From an uncultured Clostridium sp. (GTDB lineage: Bacteria > Bacillota > Clostridia > Lachnospirales > Lachnospiraceae), in NCBI GenBank assembly GCA_902464345.1, contig CABQJA010000077.1:1-9660 (forward strand): a stretch of 9,660 nucleotides of DNA, written 5' to 3'. Below, in pieces: positions 1-6,461 of the stretch (positions are counted from its first letter, which is position 1; each line of letters starts with the position of its first letter). The notes under the pieces were generated by a model. That model saw only the letters and a program-made list of their open reading frames with translations. It was not told where the DNA came from and did no database searches. The position numbers and the translations under genes are program-made.

Positions 1-7
1 TTTTTAT

Positions 8-12
8 GGAGG
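8..12 (+). promoter_or_regulatory. Ribosome binding site deciding the first gene's start
   Basis: GGAGG lies 2 nt before ATG 15, which is too close, and 11 nt before ATG 24, which is usable though slightly long. It falls inside the coding sequence if ATG 6 were used. This favours ATG 24 and a protein starting MSDFLLQNW. Confidence 0.5.
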
Positions 13-23
13 TTATGATACTT

Positions 24-860
24 ATGTCAGACTTTTTACTACAGAATTGGCCGAGACTCTTATTTCTGGCAATTTTTGTTCCATTGATCCTGGTCCCGCT
101 CGTTCGAGCCCTGCTTTTTTCCGAAAAAAAACACCGGAAATCCATGGACGCCTTGCAGCAATATCTGCAAATGAAGCGTCCTCAGCTTCTCTCCGAGCAT
201 TTTCCGGATACCACCTGGCAGGAGCCTTGCAATTATACCGAACTGTCCGGAAACCTTTATCAGTCATATGAATTTCATATGCAGATGCATTTCCCGGAGG
301 AAACCATCAACCTGACACACCAGATTGCCCGCAGTGCACAGTATTACGGCCGTGAGGATACCGATTATAAATGGGTCTTCTATAATTATTATCAACTGGC
401 TGCTGTCAGTGAAACATCTCTGCATCCACTACTCTCCGGTTCCTTTCAGACTATGAATCATACCTTTTCCCCGCTGCGGGGTGCGGAAAAGCTTGCAGAT
501 CTGATCGGAGATCCGGAGCGTATGGCAGCCTACCGGCAGGCCAAAACCTCTGACACTGTCCGACTCGGATCAGTCGGCCAGCTTTTCTTTGAACGCATTC
601 CACGCGAGGAATGGGATGCCTTTGTTGCAAGTGGTGTTTTAGATAAGATTGAACAGCTCCTTACCATATGGAAGGGAATCGGGAAGGTGTCACTTCTCTA
701 TCAGGATCATGCACTTACATTTACCATTGCCGATACACCCGTCTACAATCAGCCTTATCAATGTCTGGAAGAAGATTTCCTGATCGAGCATGCGGAGCAA
801 TTCCGACAGAGTGCGAACGCTTTATCCGACATCCATCATTGCCTGATACATTTCATATAA
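24..860 (+). CDS. Membrane-anchored hypothetical protein, first of a tandem paralogue pair
   Basis: I do not recognise this family. The reading frame is open from ATG 6, with further in-frame ATGs at 15 and 24. The GGAGG at 8-12 lies inside the longer version and sits 11 nt before ATG 24, so I choose 24, giving 278 residues. One hydrophobic segment (about residues 10-32) is followed at once by basic residues (SEKKHRK), which suggests an N-in anchor with a cytoplasmic body of about 240 residues. No cysteine motif, signal cleavage site or catalytic motif is evident. The C-terminal part carries IPREEWDAF (about 192-200) and CLEEDFLIEHA (about 247-257), both shared with the next gene, whose start is 21 nt downstream; the two are almost certainly cotranscribed. 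Any promoter lies outside the window. That it is a real gene is well supported by the paralogue; its function is unknown. Confidence 0.8.
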   Translation: MSDFLLQNWPRLLFLAIFVPLILVPLVRALLFSEKKHRKSMDALQQYLQMKRPQLLSEHFPDTTWQEPCNYTELSGNLYQSYEFHMQMHFPEETINLTHQIARSAQYYGREDTDYKWVFYNYYQLAAVSETSLHPLLSGSFQTMNHTFSPLRGAEKLADLIGDPERMAAYRQAKTSDTVRLGSVGQLFFERIPREEWDAFVASGVLDKIEQLLTIWKGIGKVSLLYQDHALTFTIADTPVYNQPYQCLEEDFLIEHAEQFRQSANALSDIHHCLIHFI

Positions 861-881
861 TCCATCTCAGGAGGTTTCATT

Positions 882-1724
882 ATGATCTACGTTATATCCG
901 TCTTCTTTGAACACATCGTAGGTCAGTTTTCCGTCCATTCATCGGCCGCCCGCAACATCTTGCTTGGGCTTCTCACCCTGCTGCTCTGCTTCGGTCCGGT
1001 CATTCTCGGCACTTCCGGCGAGAAGAAACGGAAACGGGCCCTGGAGGAATATTTCTCTTCCAAACGCCCCGGTCTTCTCATGCAGAAATATCCGGATGCC
1101 AGATATTCCAATTCCTATGACTTTCCATCGTTATATCGGAATGATTATGCAGATTACCGATTCCAGATGGATCTGGATTATCCGGACCGAACGTTCCGGC
1201 TGACTCATTATCTGGCTGACAGCACCTATTTATCGGACGGTGAAACCCGCAGAAACTATATGAATGCCTGCAAAATCATTCCGACTTCCCTTTCCGGACA
1301 TACCGGCCCTCTTCCGGGATATTTCTACTACCTTTCAAACAGTACCGCTATTACGCACGGGATTGAGACACTGGTCAACCGATTCTCACCACAGGACAAG
1401 GTACAGCAGTTCGAGCAGACGCGGACCTGTGATGAGATTCCCATGCATCCCGGTGTTCTGGCCTATCAGAATATTCCAAAGAAAGAATGGGATTCTTTCA
1501 CCTCACATGGGATTATCCATACGATCCGTCAGATTCAGGCTCAGTGGAACGGAATTGCCACCGTCCATCTGCGCTATGAGAAGCAGACCCTGACGTTATA
1601 TATCTATGGTCCCGTACACAAAGGTGCCATCTTCTCCTGCCTGGAGGACGACTTTCTGATCGAGCACGCTGACCGGATCCGGCGTTCCATCGAACTATTA
1701 AATACCATTGCCGATTTTCTTTAA
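882..1724 (+). CDS. Membrane-anchored hypothetical protein, second of a tandem paralogue pair
   Basis: A 280-residue protein of unknown function, preceded by CAGGAGG at 869-875, 6-7 nt before the ATG. Residues about 24-43 form a single hydrophobic segment followed by a basic stretch (GEKKRKR), the same plan as its upstream neighbour: anchor, charged linker, then a soluble domain that is probably cytoplasmic. Shared landmarks are KRPxLL near residue 61, IPKKEWDSF (198-206) and CLEDDFLIEHA (253-263). Over the 66 residues from IP to EHA the two proteins align without gaps, with 28 identities by my own count; the middle is more diverged. No enzyme motif is visible. The spacing from the first gene (21 nt) implies one operon, and a hairpin starts 17 nt after the stop. 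The pair could be subunits of one complex or a duplicated house-keeping protein; nothing in the sequence decides this. Confidence 0.85.
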   Translation: MIYVISVFFEHIVGQFSVHSSAARNILLGLLTLLLCFGPVILGTSGEKKRKRALEEYFSSKRPGLLMQKYPDARYSNSYDFPSLYRNDYADYRFQMDLDYPDRTFRLTHYLADSTYLSDGETRRNYMNACKIIPTSLSGHTGPLPGYFYYLSNSTAITHGIETLVNRFSPQDKVQQFEQTRTCDEIPMHPGVLAYQNIPKKEWDSFTSHGIIHTIRQIQAQWNGIATVHLRYEKQTLTLYIYGPVHKGAIFSCLEDDFLIEHADRIRRSIELLNTIADFL

Positions 1725-1740
1725 GATAAAGGCACATCAA

Positions 1741-1769
1741 AAAGGACAGTTCGTATTGAACTGTCCTTT
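1741..1769 (-). terminator. Intrinsic terminator for glgB, possibly bidirectional
   Basis: A perfect 12-bp inverted repeat (1741-1752 with 1758-1769) with a 5-nt loop lies between two convergent genes. Read on the minus strand, the stem is followed by five T (complement of 1739-1743, partly within the stem base), the normal arrangement for an intrinsic terminator after glgB, whose stop codon is 20 nt before it. On the plus strand the stem is followed by TTTGCATATT, a weaker U-tract, so termination of the upstream gene pair is possible but less certain. Confidence 0.8.
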
Positions 1770-1789
1770 GCATATTATAGTTATGTTAT

Positions 1790-4201
1790 TTATTTTGCAG
1801 GCTTTGCCTTACTTCCGGCGGTCTTTGCTTCGACAGCCGCGGCCTTCTTATCTGCAACTTTCTTCTCTGCAGTAGCGGCTTTGGCAACGGTCTTCTTTGC
1901 CGGTGCCTTCTTCTCTGCTGCCTTTGCTTTCTTCGCTACTTTCTCCTCTGCCTGCTTCTCCAGATATACCTTATTATCTACATAATCATACTTAAATACA
2001 ACGACAGACAATGGTGGCAGTGTAAAGGAAATATACTGCTCCCTACCGTCACATGAACCCGGAATCGCCTGCAATGCCTTCTTATTAACTCTTCCTTCGC
2101 CCTCGAACTCCTCTGCATCGGAGTTTAAGATCTCTGTATAGCTTCCCAGACATGGTACACCTACCCAGAAGTTCTCGCGTTCCACTGGTGTGAAGTTACA
2201 TACAAACAGTAACTGATCCTTCGCAGTAGAACCTCTCCGGATAAAGGATACCTGGCTGTGCTCATTATCATTACAGTTGATCCATTCAAAGCCCATCGGA
2301 TCACAGTCATTATAGTAGAATGCATCATACTTCTTATACAGGGCATTCAGCTTCTTCACGAAGTTCTGCAGTCCCTGATGTCCCGGCTGATCCAGTACAT
2401 ACCAGTCAAGGCTTCGTGCCTCGCTCCATTCCCGTTCCTGTCCGAACTCCTGTCCCATGAACAGCAGCTTTTTGCCCGGATGTGCATACATGAAACCATA
2501 AGCGGTCTTTAAGTTTGCAAACTTCTCCGGCATGGTTCCCGGCATCTTTAAGAGCATGGAGCACTTTAAGTGTACGACCTCATCATGTGAGATGACCAGA
2601 ATAAAGTTCTCGGAATATGTGTACATCAGACTGAAGGTCAATCGATTGTGGTTAAAGGACCGGAAATATGGATCCAACTTCATATATTCCAGGAAATCGT
2701 TCATCCATCCCATGTTCCATTTATATAAATAACCCAGTCCGTCCATGGATACCGGTGCGGTAACACCTGCCCAGGATGTTGATTCCTCTGCGATCATCAG
2801 TGCTCCCGGAACCCGTTCCTCTACCATCCGGTTCAGATGCTGCATAAATGCGATGGCATCCAGATTCTCCTTGCCGCCGTTCTTATTCGGCAGCCATTCT
2901 CCATCCTGCTTTCCGTAATCCAGATATAACATAGATGCAACTGCGTCCACACGCAGACCATCGATATGGAACTTCTCAAGCCAGAACAATGCATTGGCAA
3001 CCAGGAAGTTCTGTACCTCATTTCTGGCGAAATCAAAGATATAGGTACCCCAGTCCGGATGCTCTCCACGTCGTGGATCCGGATGCTCATACAGCGGCAT
3101 GCCGTCAAATCGTCCCAGACCATGTGCATCCTTCGGGAAATGTGCCGGTACCCAGTCCAGAATTACATAGATTCCATTCTTATGCATATAATCCACAAAA
3201 TACATAAAATCTTCCGGCAGACCATAACGTCTGGTCGGTGCATAGTAATTCGTTACCTGATAGCCCCAGGAACCGTCAAACGGATACTCTGCGATTCCCA
3301 TCAGCTCAATATGCGTATAACCCAATTCCTTAATATAATCGGCGATCATCGGTGCCAGCTCCCGATAGCTGTAGAAGCCGTTATCACTGTCCTCGATGGC
3401 CTTCTTCCAGGAACCCAGATGCATCTCATAGACTGCCATCGGCTTCCGAAGCGAATCTGTCCGCTTTGTATTCTGCCGCTTCTCGATCCATGCTGCATCC
3501 TTCCACTTATGCTTGCTCAGATCTGCGACTACGGAAGCATTATCCGGACGGAACTGGCAACAGTTTCCGTATGGATCTGCTTTATAGATCAATTCATCAA
3601 AACGAGTCAGGATCTGGAACTTATATACAGCGCCTTCCTTCACGCCCGGAATAAACAATTCATGAATACCGGATGGCCCCATCATATTCATCGGATGCAG
3701 TGCTCCATCCCACATATTAAAATCGCCAACCACACTGACCCGTCGTGCATTCGGAGCCCATACCGCAAAATAGGTACCTTCCACACCATTCAGTTTCATC
3801 GGATGCGCACCCAGCTTCTCATAAATCTCATAATGTTTACCCTCGGCAAACAGATAAATATCCATATCACTGATCTGCGGCTCAAATGCATACGGATCTG
3901 CCAGTGTCACCGTAGATCCATCCTCATAGGTTGTCTCAAATACATAGTTCTTATAAACCTTTTTCGGTAAATATAATCCAAAGAAACCGTCCTCTCCGAC
4001 CGGCTCCATTTCCATTACATTCTTTCCTGTACTGCTCATAACCTTTACACAGACAGCATGCGGCTTATAAGCTGTAACCACCTGTCCTTTATAATAATCA
4101 TGAAGTCCCAGTAACTTCTTTGGATTATTGTTTTTTCCTGCGATCAATTCATCATACTGAATCCAATTAATCCACCGTTGCAGTTTTTCGTTCATACCCA
4201 T
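1790..4201 (-). CDS. glgB: 1,4-alpha-glucan (glycogen) branching enzyme GlgB with basic C-terminal tail
   Basis: GlgB cleaves an alpha-1,4-glucan chain and re-attaches it through an alpha-1,6 bond, creating branches in cytoplasmic glycogen (GH13). The 803-residue product has an N-terminal extension (about 1-125), a CBM48-like domain (about 130-230), the catalytic barrel (about 255-630) and a C-terminal beta domain to about 740. GH13 landmarks are DWVPAHF (349-355), GLRVDAV with nucleophile D419, IAEEST with acid/base E472, and SHDEVVH with D540. After HDEVVH the text is LKCSML, where many homologues have GKxSLL. Residues about 750-803 form a Lys/Ala-rich tail absent from a standard GlgB. The ATG at 4201 and the ATG two codons later (4195) are both possible starts: GAGAGG at 4205-4210 is 3 nt from the first and 9 nt from the second. 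It lies 22 nt behind the tetR gene, on the same transcript. No glgA, glgC or glgP is in the window. Confidence 0.97.
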   Translation of the reverse strand: MGMNEKLQRWINWIQYDELIAGKNNNPKKLLGLHDYYKGQVVTAYKPHAVCVKVMSSTGKNVMEMEPVGEDGFFGLYLPKKVYKNYVFETTYEDGSTVTLADPYAFEPQISDMDIYLFAEGKHYEIYEKLGAHPMKLNGVEGTYFAVWAPNARRVSVVGDFNMWDGALHPMNMMGPSGIHELFIPGVKEGAVYKFQILTRFDELIYKADPYGNCCQFRPDNASVVADLSKHKWKDAAWIEKRQNTKRTDSLRKPMAVYEMHLGSWKKAIEDSDNGFYSYRELAPMIADYIKELGYTHIELMGIAEYPFDGSWGYQVTNYYAPTRRYGLPEDFMYFVDYMHKNGIYVILDWVPAHFPKDAHGLGRFDGMPLYEHPDPRRGEHPDWGTYIFDFARNEVQNFLVANALFWLEKFHIDGLRVDAVASMLYLDYGKQDGEWLPNKNGGKENLDAIAFMQHLNRMVEERVPGALMIAEESTSWAGVTAPVSMDGLGYLYKWNMGWMNDFLEYMKLDPYFRSFNHNRLTFSLMYTYSENFILVISHDEVVHLKCSMLLKMPGTMPEKFANLKTAYGFMYAHPGKKLLFMGQEFGQEREWSEARSLDWYVLDQPGHQGLQNFVKKLNALYKKYDAFYYNDCDPMGFEWINCNDNEHSQVSFIRRGSTAKDQLLFVCNFTPVERENFWVGVPCLGSYTEILNSDAEEFEGEGRVNKKALQAIPGSCDGREQYISFTLPPLSVVVFKYDYVDNKVYLEKQAEEKVAKKAKAAEKKAPAKKTVAKAATAEKKVADKKAAAVEAKTAGSKAKPAK
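1793..1954 (-). other. Lys/Ala-rich tail of GlgB
   Basis: This stretch encodes GlgB residues 750-803. By my count 36 of the 54 residues are Lys (17) or Ala (19), with repeated KK, AEKK and PAKK units and a few Glu, Thr and Pro. It resembles the flexible tails of histone H1-like and other nucleic-acid- or polyanion-binding proteins. The reading frame is intact to the stop, so it is not a frameshift artefact visible here. Its role is unknown; a polyanion-binding or solubility/anchoring tail is inference. Confidence 0.85.
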
Positions 4202-4223
4202 ATACCTCTCTTCCTATTTATGT

Positions 4224-4817
4224 TTATGAATAAATTCCATACATAAACTGTCTCACCAATTCCCAGATCGCATGCGGATTTCCCAGCTGTTCCGCAGATA
4301 CTCCCCGTTCATCCATAACTAAAATATAATGACTTATCACACCCTGAAAACTGATTGCAAACTGTTCCTGCCTGCCATTCATATTTCCCAGCTTATCACC
4401 CGCCCGGACAAAAAAATCCGTAGTTGCCCGAAACATTCGTTTCATATAAGGTGCCACTGCCTTAAAAGCCTCGTTCTCCCTGGCCGAATAATTCAGACTC
4501 AACAGCAAGAAATATAACTCCCGGTTCTCCTGTGCGATTCCTACAAATGTACATGCCAGCCGGTACAATGTATCCTTCGGTTCTCCCTGATAGCCGGCTG
4601 CCACCTGTTCCAGGCGTTCACAAAACGGCTCACAGTTCTCCCGGAGCAATGCCTCCAATAATCCAAGCTTACTCTTAAAATAATAATACAACGTCGGTTT
4701 CGTAACCCCTGCAGCTGTTGCAATCTCCTGTACACCTACTGCATCATAGCCTCGTTGATAAAACAAATGAATCGCACAAGACAGAATCCTGGCCCGGTTA
4801 TCTGCCCCATCTGCCAA
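4224..4817 (-). CDS. TetR/AcrR-family transcriptional regulator
   Basis: A predicted DNA-binding repressor of 197 residues, the usual TetR length. The N-terminal helix-turn-helix spans about residues 28-47, with the family signature VQEIATAAGVTKPTLYYYF followed by KSKLGLLEALL. The rest (about 55-197) is the variable ligand-binding and dimerisation part, which gives no ligand clue. I choose TTG 4817 as the start. AAGGGGGAG at 4824-4832 is 6 nt upstream. The longer version from TTG 4862 would begin inside the promoter spacer and could not be translated from that promoter. The gene is followed by glgB after 22 nt and diverges from a GH13 gene, so control of alpha-glucan metabolism is the natural inference. 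A perfect palindrome overlies its own promoter, which implies autoregulation. The effector is unknown; a sugar or sugar phosphate is only a guess. Confidence 0.92.
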   Translation of the reverse strand: MADGADNRARILSCAIHLFYQRGYDAVGVQEIATAAGVTKPTLYYYFKSKLGLLEALLRENCEPFCERLEQVAAGYQGEPKDTLYRLACTFVGIAQENRELYFLLLSLNYSARENEAFKAVAPYMKRMFRATTDFFVRAGDKLGNMNGRQEQFAISFQGVISHYILVMDERGVSAEQLGNPHAIWELVRQFMYGIYS

Positions 4818-4823
4818 AAGCCA

Positions 4824-4832
4824 CTCCCCCTT
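4824..4832 (-). promoter_or_regulatory. Ribosome binding site deciding the tetR TTG start
   Basis: AAGGGGGAG on the minus strand ends 6 nt before TTG 4817. No comparable site precedes the upstream TTG codons at 4862 or 4838. The resulting protein begins MADGADNRARIL, the normal short lead-in to a TetR helix-turn-helix. Confidence 0.7.
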
Positions 4833-4852
4833 TATCAAACCAATATAACTAC

Positions 4853-4881
4853 AGTATACCAATCGGTATATTTCTTGTCAA
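4853..4881 (-). promoter_or_regulatory. Consensus promoter of the tetR-glgB operon
   Basis: On the minus strand, TTGACA (4881-4876), a 17-nt spacer and TATACT (4858-4853) form a near-perfect housekeeping promoter. Transcription should start near 4846, leaving a leader of about 30 nt that contains the ribosome binding site of the TTG start at 4817. The spacer and -10 box are covered by the palindrome at 4855-4870. Confidence 0.85.
4855..4870. promoter_or_regulatory. Palindromic operator candidate for the TetR regulator
   Basis: The 16-bp sequence TATACCAATCGGTATA consists of perfect 6-bp arms (4855-4860, 4865-4870) around a 4-nt centre. It resembles known TetR-family operators in its size, spacing and ATACC/GGTAT half-sites. 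It overlaps most of the -10 box and the spacer of the tetR-glgB promoter, so a bound dimer would block RNA polymerase there. It ends 32 bp before the -35 box of the divergent GH13 promoter, so direct occlusion of that promoter is unlikely. Binding is inferred, not shown. Confidence 0.75.
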
Positions 4882-4902
4882 TGCAGGAATGCAAATGATT
4901 GA

Positions 4903-4931
4903 TTGACAAATAATTTATATCTCTCTATACT
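4903..4931 (+). promoter_or_regulatory. Consensus promoter of the GH13 gene
   Basis: TTGACA (4903-4908), a 17-nt spacer and TATACT (4926-4931) match the housekeeping consensus in spacing and in all but one base. Transcription should start near 4938, giving a leader of about 54 nt. The -35 hexamer is part of an 8-bp inverted repeat with the divergent promoter's -35 box (4875-4882 with 4902-4909), so the two promoters point away from one another from a shared centre. Confidence 0.85.
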
Positions 4932-4991
4932 GGTTTTGTATTCAATTTATCATGCATATACTTATGCGCAGAAACCAAAGGAGGGCTTATT

Positions 4992-6305
4992 ATGTGGGCT
5001 TACGAAAGTGTTTTCTATCAAATATATCCATTGGGATTCTGTGGTGCTCCGTTTGAAAATGACGGCATCACCACATCCCGGATCTTAAAAGTCATTGACT
5101 GGATTCCTCATATTCAGAAACTGGGAATCAATGCTATCTATTTCTCACCGGTCTTTGAATCCGATACGCATGGTTATAACACCAGAGATTATACAAAGAT
5201 TGACTGCCGTCTCGGCACCAATGAAGATTTTAAAAAGGTCTGTGAGGCTTTACATGCCGCCGGGATCAAGGTAGTACTGGATGGCGTGTTCAATCATGTG
5301 GGCCGTGGCTTCTGGGCATTTCAGGATGTCTTGAAAAACCGTGAGAATTCACGGTATAAGGACTGGTTTGCACGCATTGCTTTTGATGGTAATTCCAACT
5401 ACAATGACGGTCTCTGGTACGAGGGCTGGGAAGGCAACTACGATCTGGTCAAATTAAATCTCCGGAATGAAGAGGTCATCCAGCATATTTTATCCTGCGT
5501 ACAGGGCTGGGTCGATGAATTCGATATCGACGGCCTGCGTCTGGATGTCTGCTATTGTCTGGATCGTGATTTCCTGAAACGGTTACGCAGCTTTGCCAAT
5601 CAGGTAAAGCCGGAATTCCTGCTTTTAGGGGAACTGCTTCACGGCGACTACAACCAGTTCGTAAATGATGAGATGTGCCATAGTGCTACCAACTACGAAT
5701 GCTATAAGGGTCTGTATTCCAGCTTTAACAGCATGAATATGTTTGAGATCGTTCATTCGCTTCTGCGTCAGTTTGGTCCGGAGAACTGGACCCTGTATAA
5801 GGGAAAACATCTGTTAAGCTTCGTTGATAATCATGATGTCAGCCGGATTGCCAGCACCCTGACAAATGAGCGGCATCTGCCGCTTATCTATGCTATGGCA
5901 TTCGGTATGCCGGGTATTCCATGTGTCTACTATGGCAGTGAATGGGGCGCAAAGGCGAACAAGAGCGAGGGCGATCCGGCTCTGCGTGCCTGCTTTGATG
6001 CTCCGGTCGAAAACGAGCTGACGGAATGGATCTCCAAGCTGGCTCATGCTAAACGTAACAGCAAAGCCTTAAACTACGGTGCCTTTAAGTCGCTGGTACT
6101 GACAAACCGCCAGTGTATTTTCGAACGGGAATGTGACGGCGAACGGGTCCTGGTCGCTATCAATGCAGATGAGAATCCATATACTGCACACTTCGATGCC
6201 AGAGCCGGTCAGGCTGTTGATCTGATTACCGGAGAACCGCATGATTTCGGCGGCGGCAGTGAGCTTCCACCATACAGTGCTTATTTCTGGAAGACCGAGT
6301 GCTAG
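4992..6305 (+). CDS. Cytoplasmic GH13 alpha-amylase-family glycosyl hydrolase
   Basis: A 437-residue GH13 enzyme acting on alpha-1,4-glucans or maltodextrins. The barrel begins directly at SVFYQIYP with no signal peptide or carbohydrate-binding module, so it is cytoplasmic and compact. Conserved regions are GYNTRDY (61-67), DGVFNHV (97-103), GLRLDV with nucleophile D185, GELLHGD with acid/base E214, and FVDNHD with D282. All catalytic residues are present. A short beta-rich domain C fills about 365-437. The segment EGWEGNYDLVKLNLRN (144-159) resembles the neopullulanase/cyclomaltodextrinase/maltodextrin-glucosidase group, so alpha-glucosidase or maltogenic amylase activity is likely, but the subfamily is not settled. 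AAAGGAGGG ends 6 nt before the ATG. It has its own consensus promoter and diverges from tetR-glgB, pairing it with glycogen metabolism. A transferase activity is the main alternative. Confidence 0.93.
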   Translation: MWAYESVFYQIYPLGFCGAPFENDGITTSRILKVIDWIPHIQKLGINAIYFSPVFESDTHGYNTRDYTKIDCRLGTNEDFKKVCEALHAAGIKVVLDGVFNHVGRGFWAFQDVLKNRENSRYKDWFARIAFDGNSNYNDGLWYEGWEGNYDLVKLNLRNEEVIQHILSCVQGWVDEFDIDGLRLDVCYCLDRDFLKRLRSFANQVKPEFLLLGELLHGDYNQFVNDEMCHSATNYECYKGLYSSFNSMNMFEIVHSLLRQFGPENWTLYKGKHLLSFVDNHDVSRIASTLTNERHLPLIYAMAFGMPGIPCVYYGSEWGAKANKSEGDPALRACFDAPVENELTEWISKLAHAKRNSKALNYGAFKSLVLTNRQCIFERECDGERVLVAINADENPYTAHFDARAGQAVDLITGEPHDFGGGSELPPYSAYFWKTEC

Positions 6306-6361
6306 AACGCGGATTATTTCAGAAAATTTCAAAAAACCTGTAGCATAAGAAACAACTACAT

Positions 6362-6412
6362 AGAAACAGCAGACAGGCAGGAGCTTTTAACTCCTGCCTG
6401 TCTGCTGTTTCT
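6362..6412. terminator. Long perfect hairpin between convergent genes, likely bidirectional terminator
   Basis: A perfect 22-bp inverted repeat (6362-6383 with 6391-6412) has a 7-nt loop, cttttaa. It lies 56 nt after the GH13 stop and 49 nt after the cdaR stop, as expected for a terminator serving both converging units. Neither side has a classical run of T directly after the stem; the plus strand has GTTATCTTTTA. It may therefore act partly as an RNA 3'-end barrier. The rest of the 6306-6461 gap shows no gene. Confidence 0.75.
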
Positions 6413-6461
6413 GTTATCTTTTATTCACTGCTATCGGCTTGATTCCATTCCTGCCATTTCA

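Noticed and set aside
2966..3970. 334-residue open frame on the plus strand antisense to glgB
   Set aside because: It lies wholly inside the well-supported glgB gene, has no ribosome binding site I can see, no recognisable domain, and a composition (Ile, His, Cys, Arg rich) typical of a reverse-frame shadow.
4818..4862. N-terminal extension of the TetR regulator from TTG 4862
   Set aside because: The codon falls within the promoter spacer, there is no ribosome binding site before it, and the extra 15 residues do not resemble a TetR N-terminus.
4954..4967. Short inverted repeat GCATA-4 nt-TATGC in the GH13 leader
   Set aside because: Only 5 bp per arm in AT-rich sequence; this can easily occur by chance, and it shows no match to a riboswitch or known operator.
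4932..4991. Possible riboswitch or CcpA (cre) site in the GH13 leader
   Set aside because: The leader is only about 54 nt, with no aptamer-like structure and no good match to the cre consensus.
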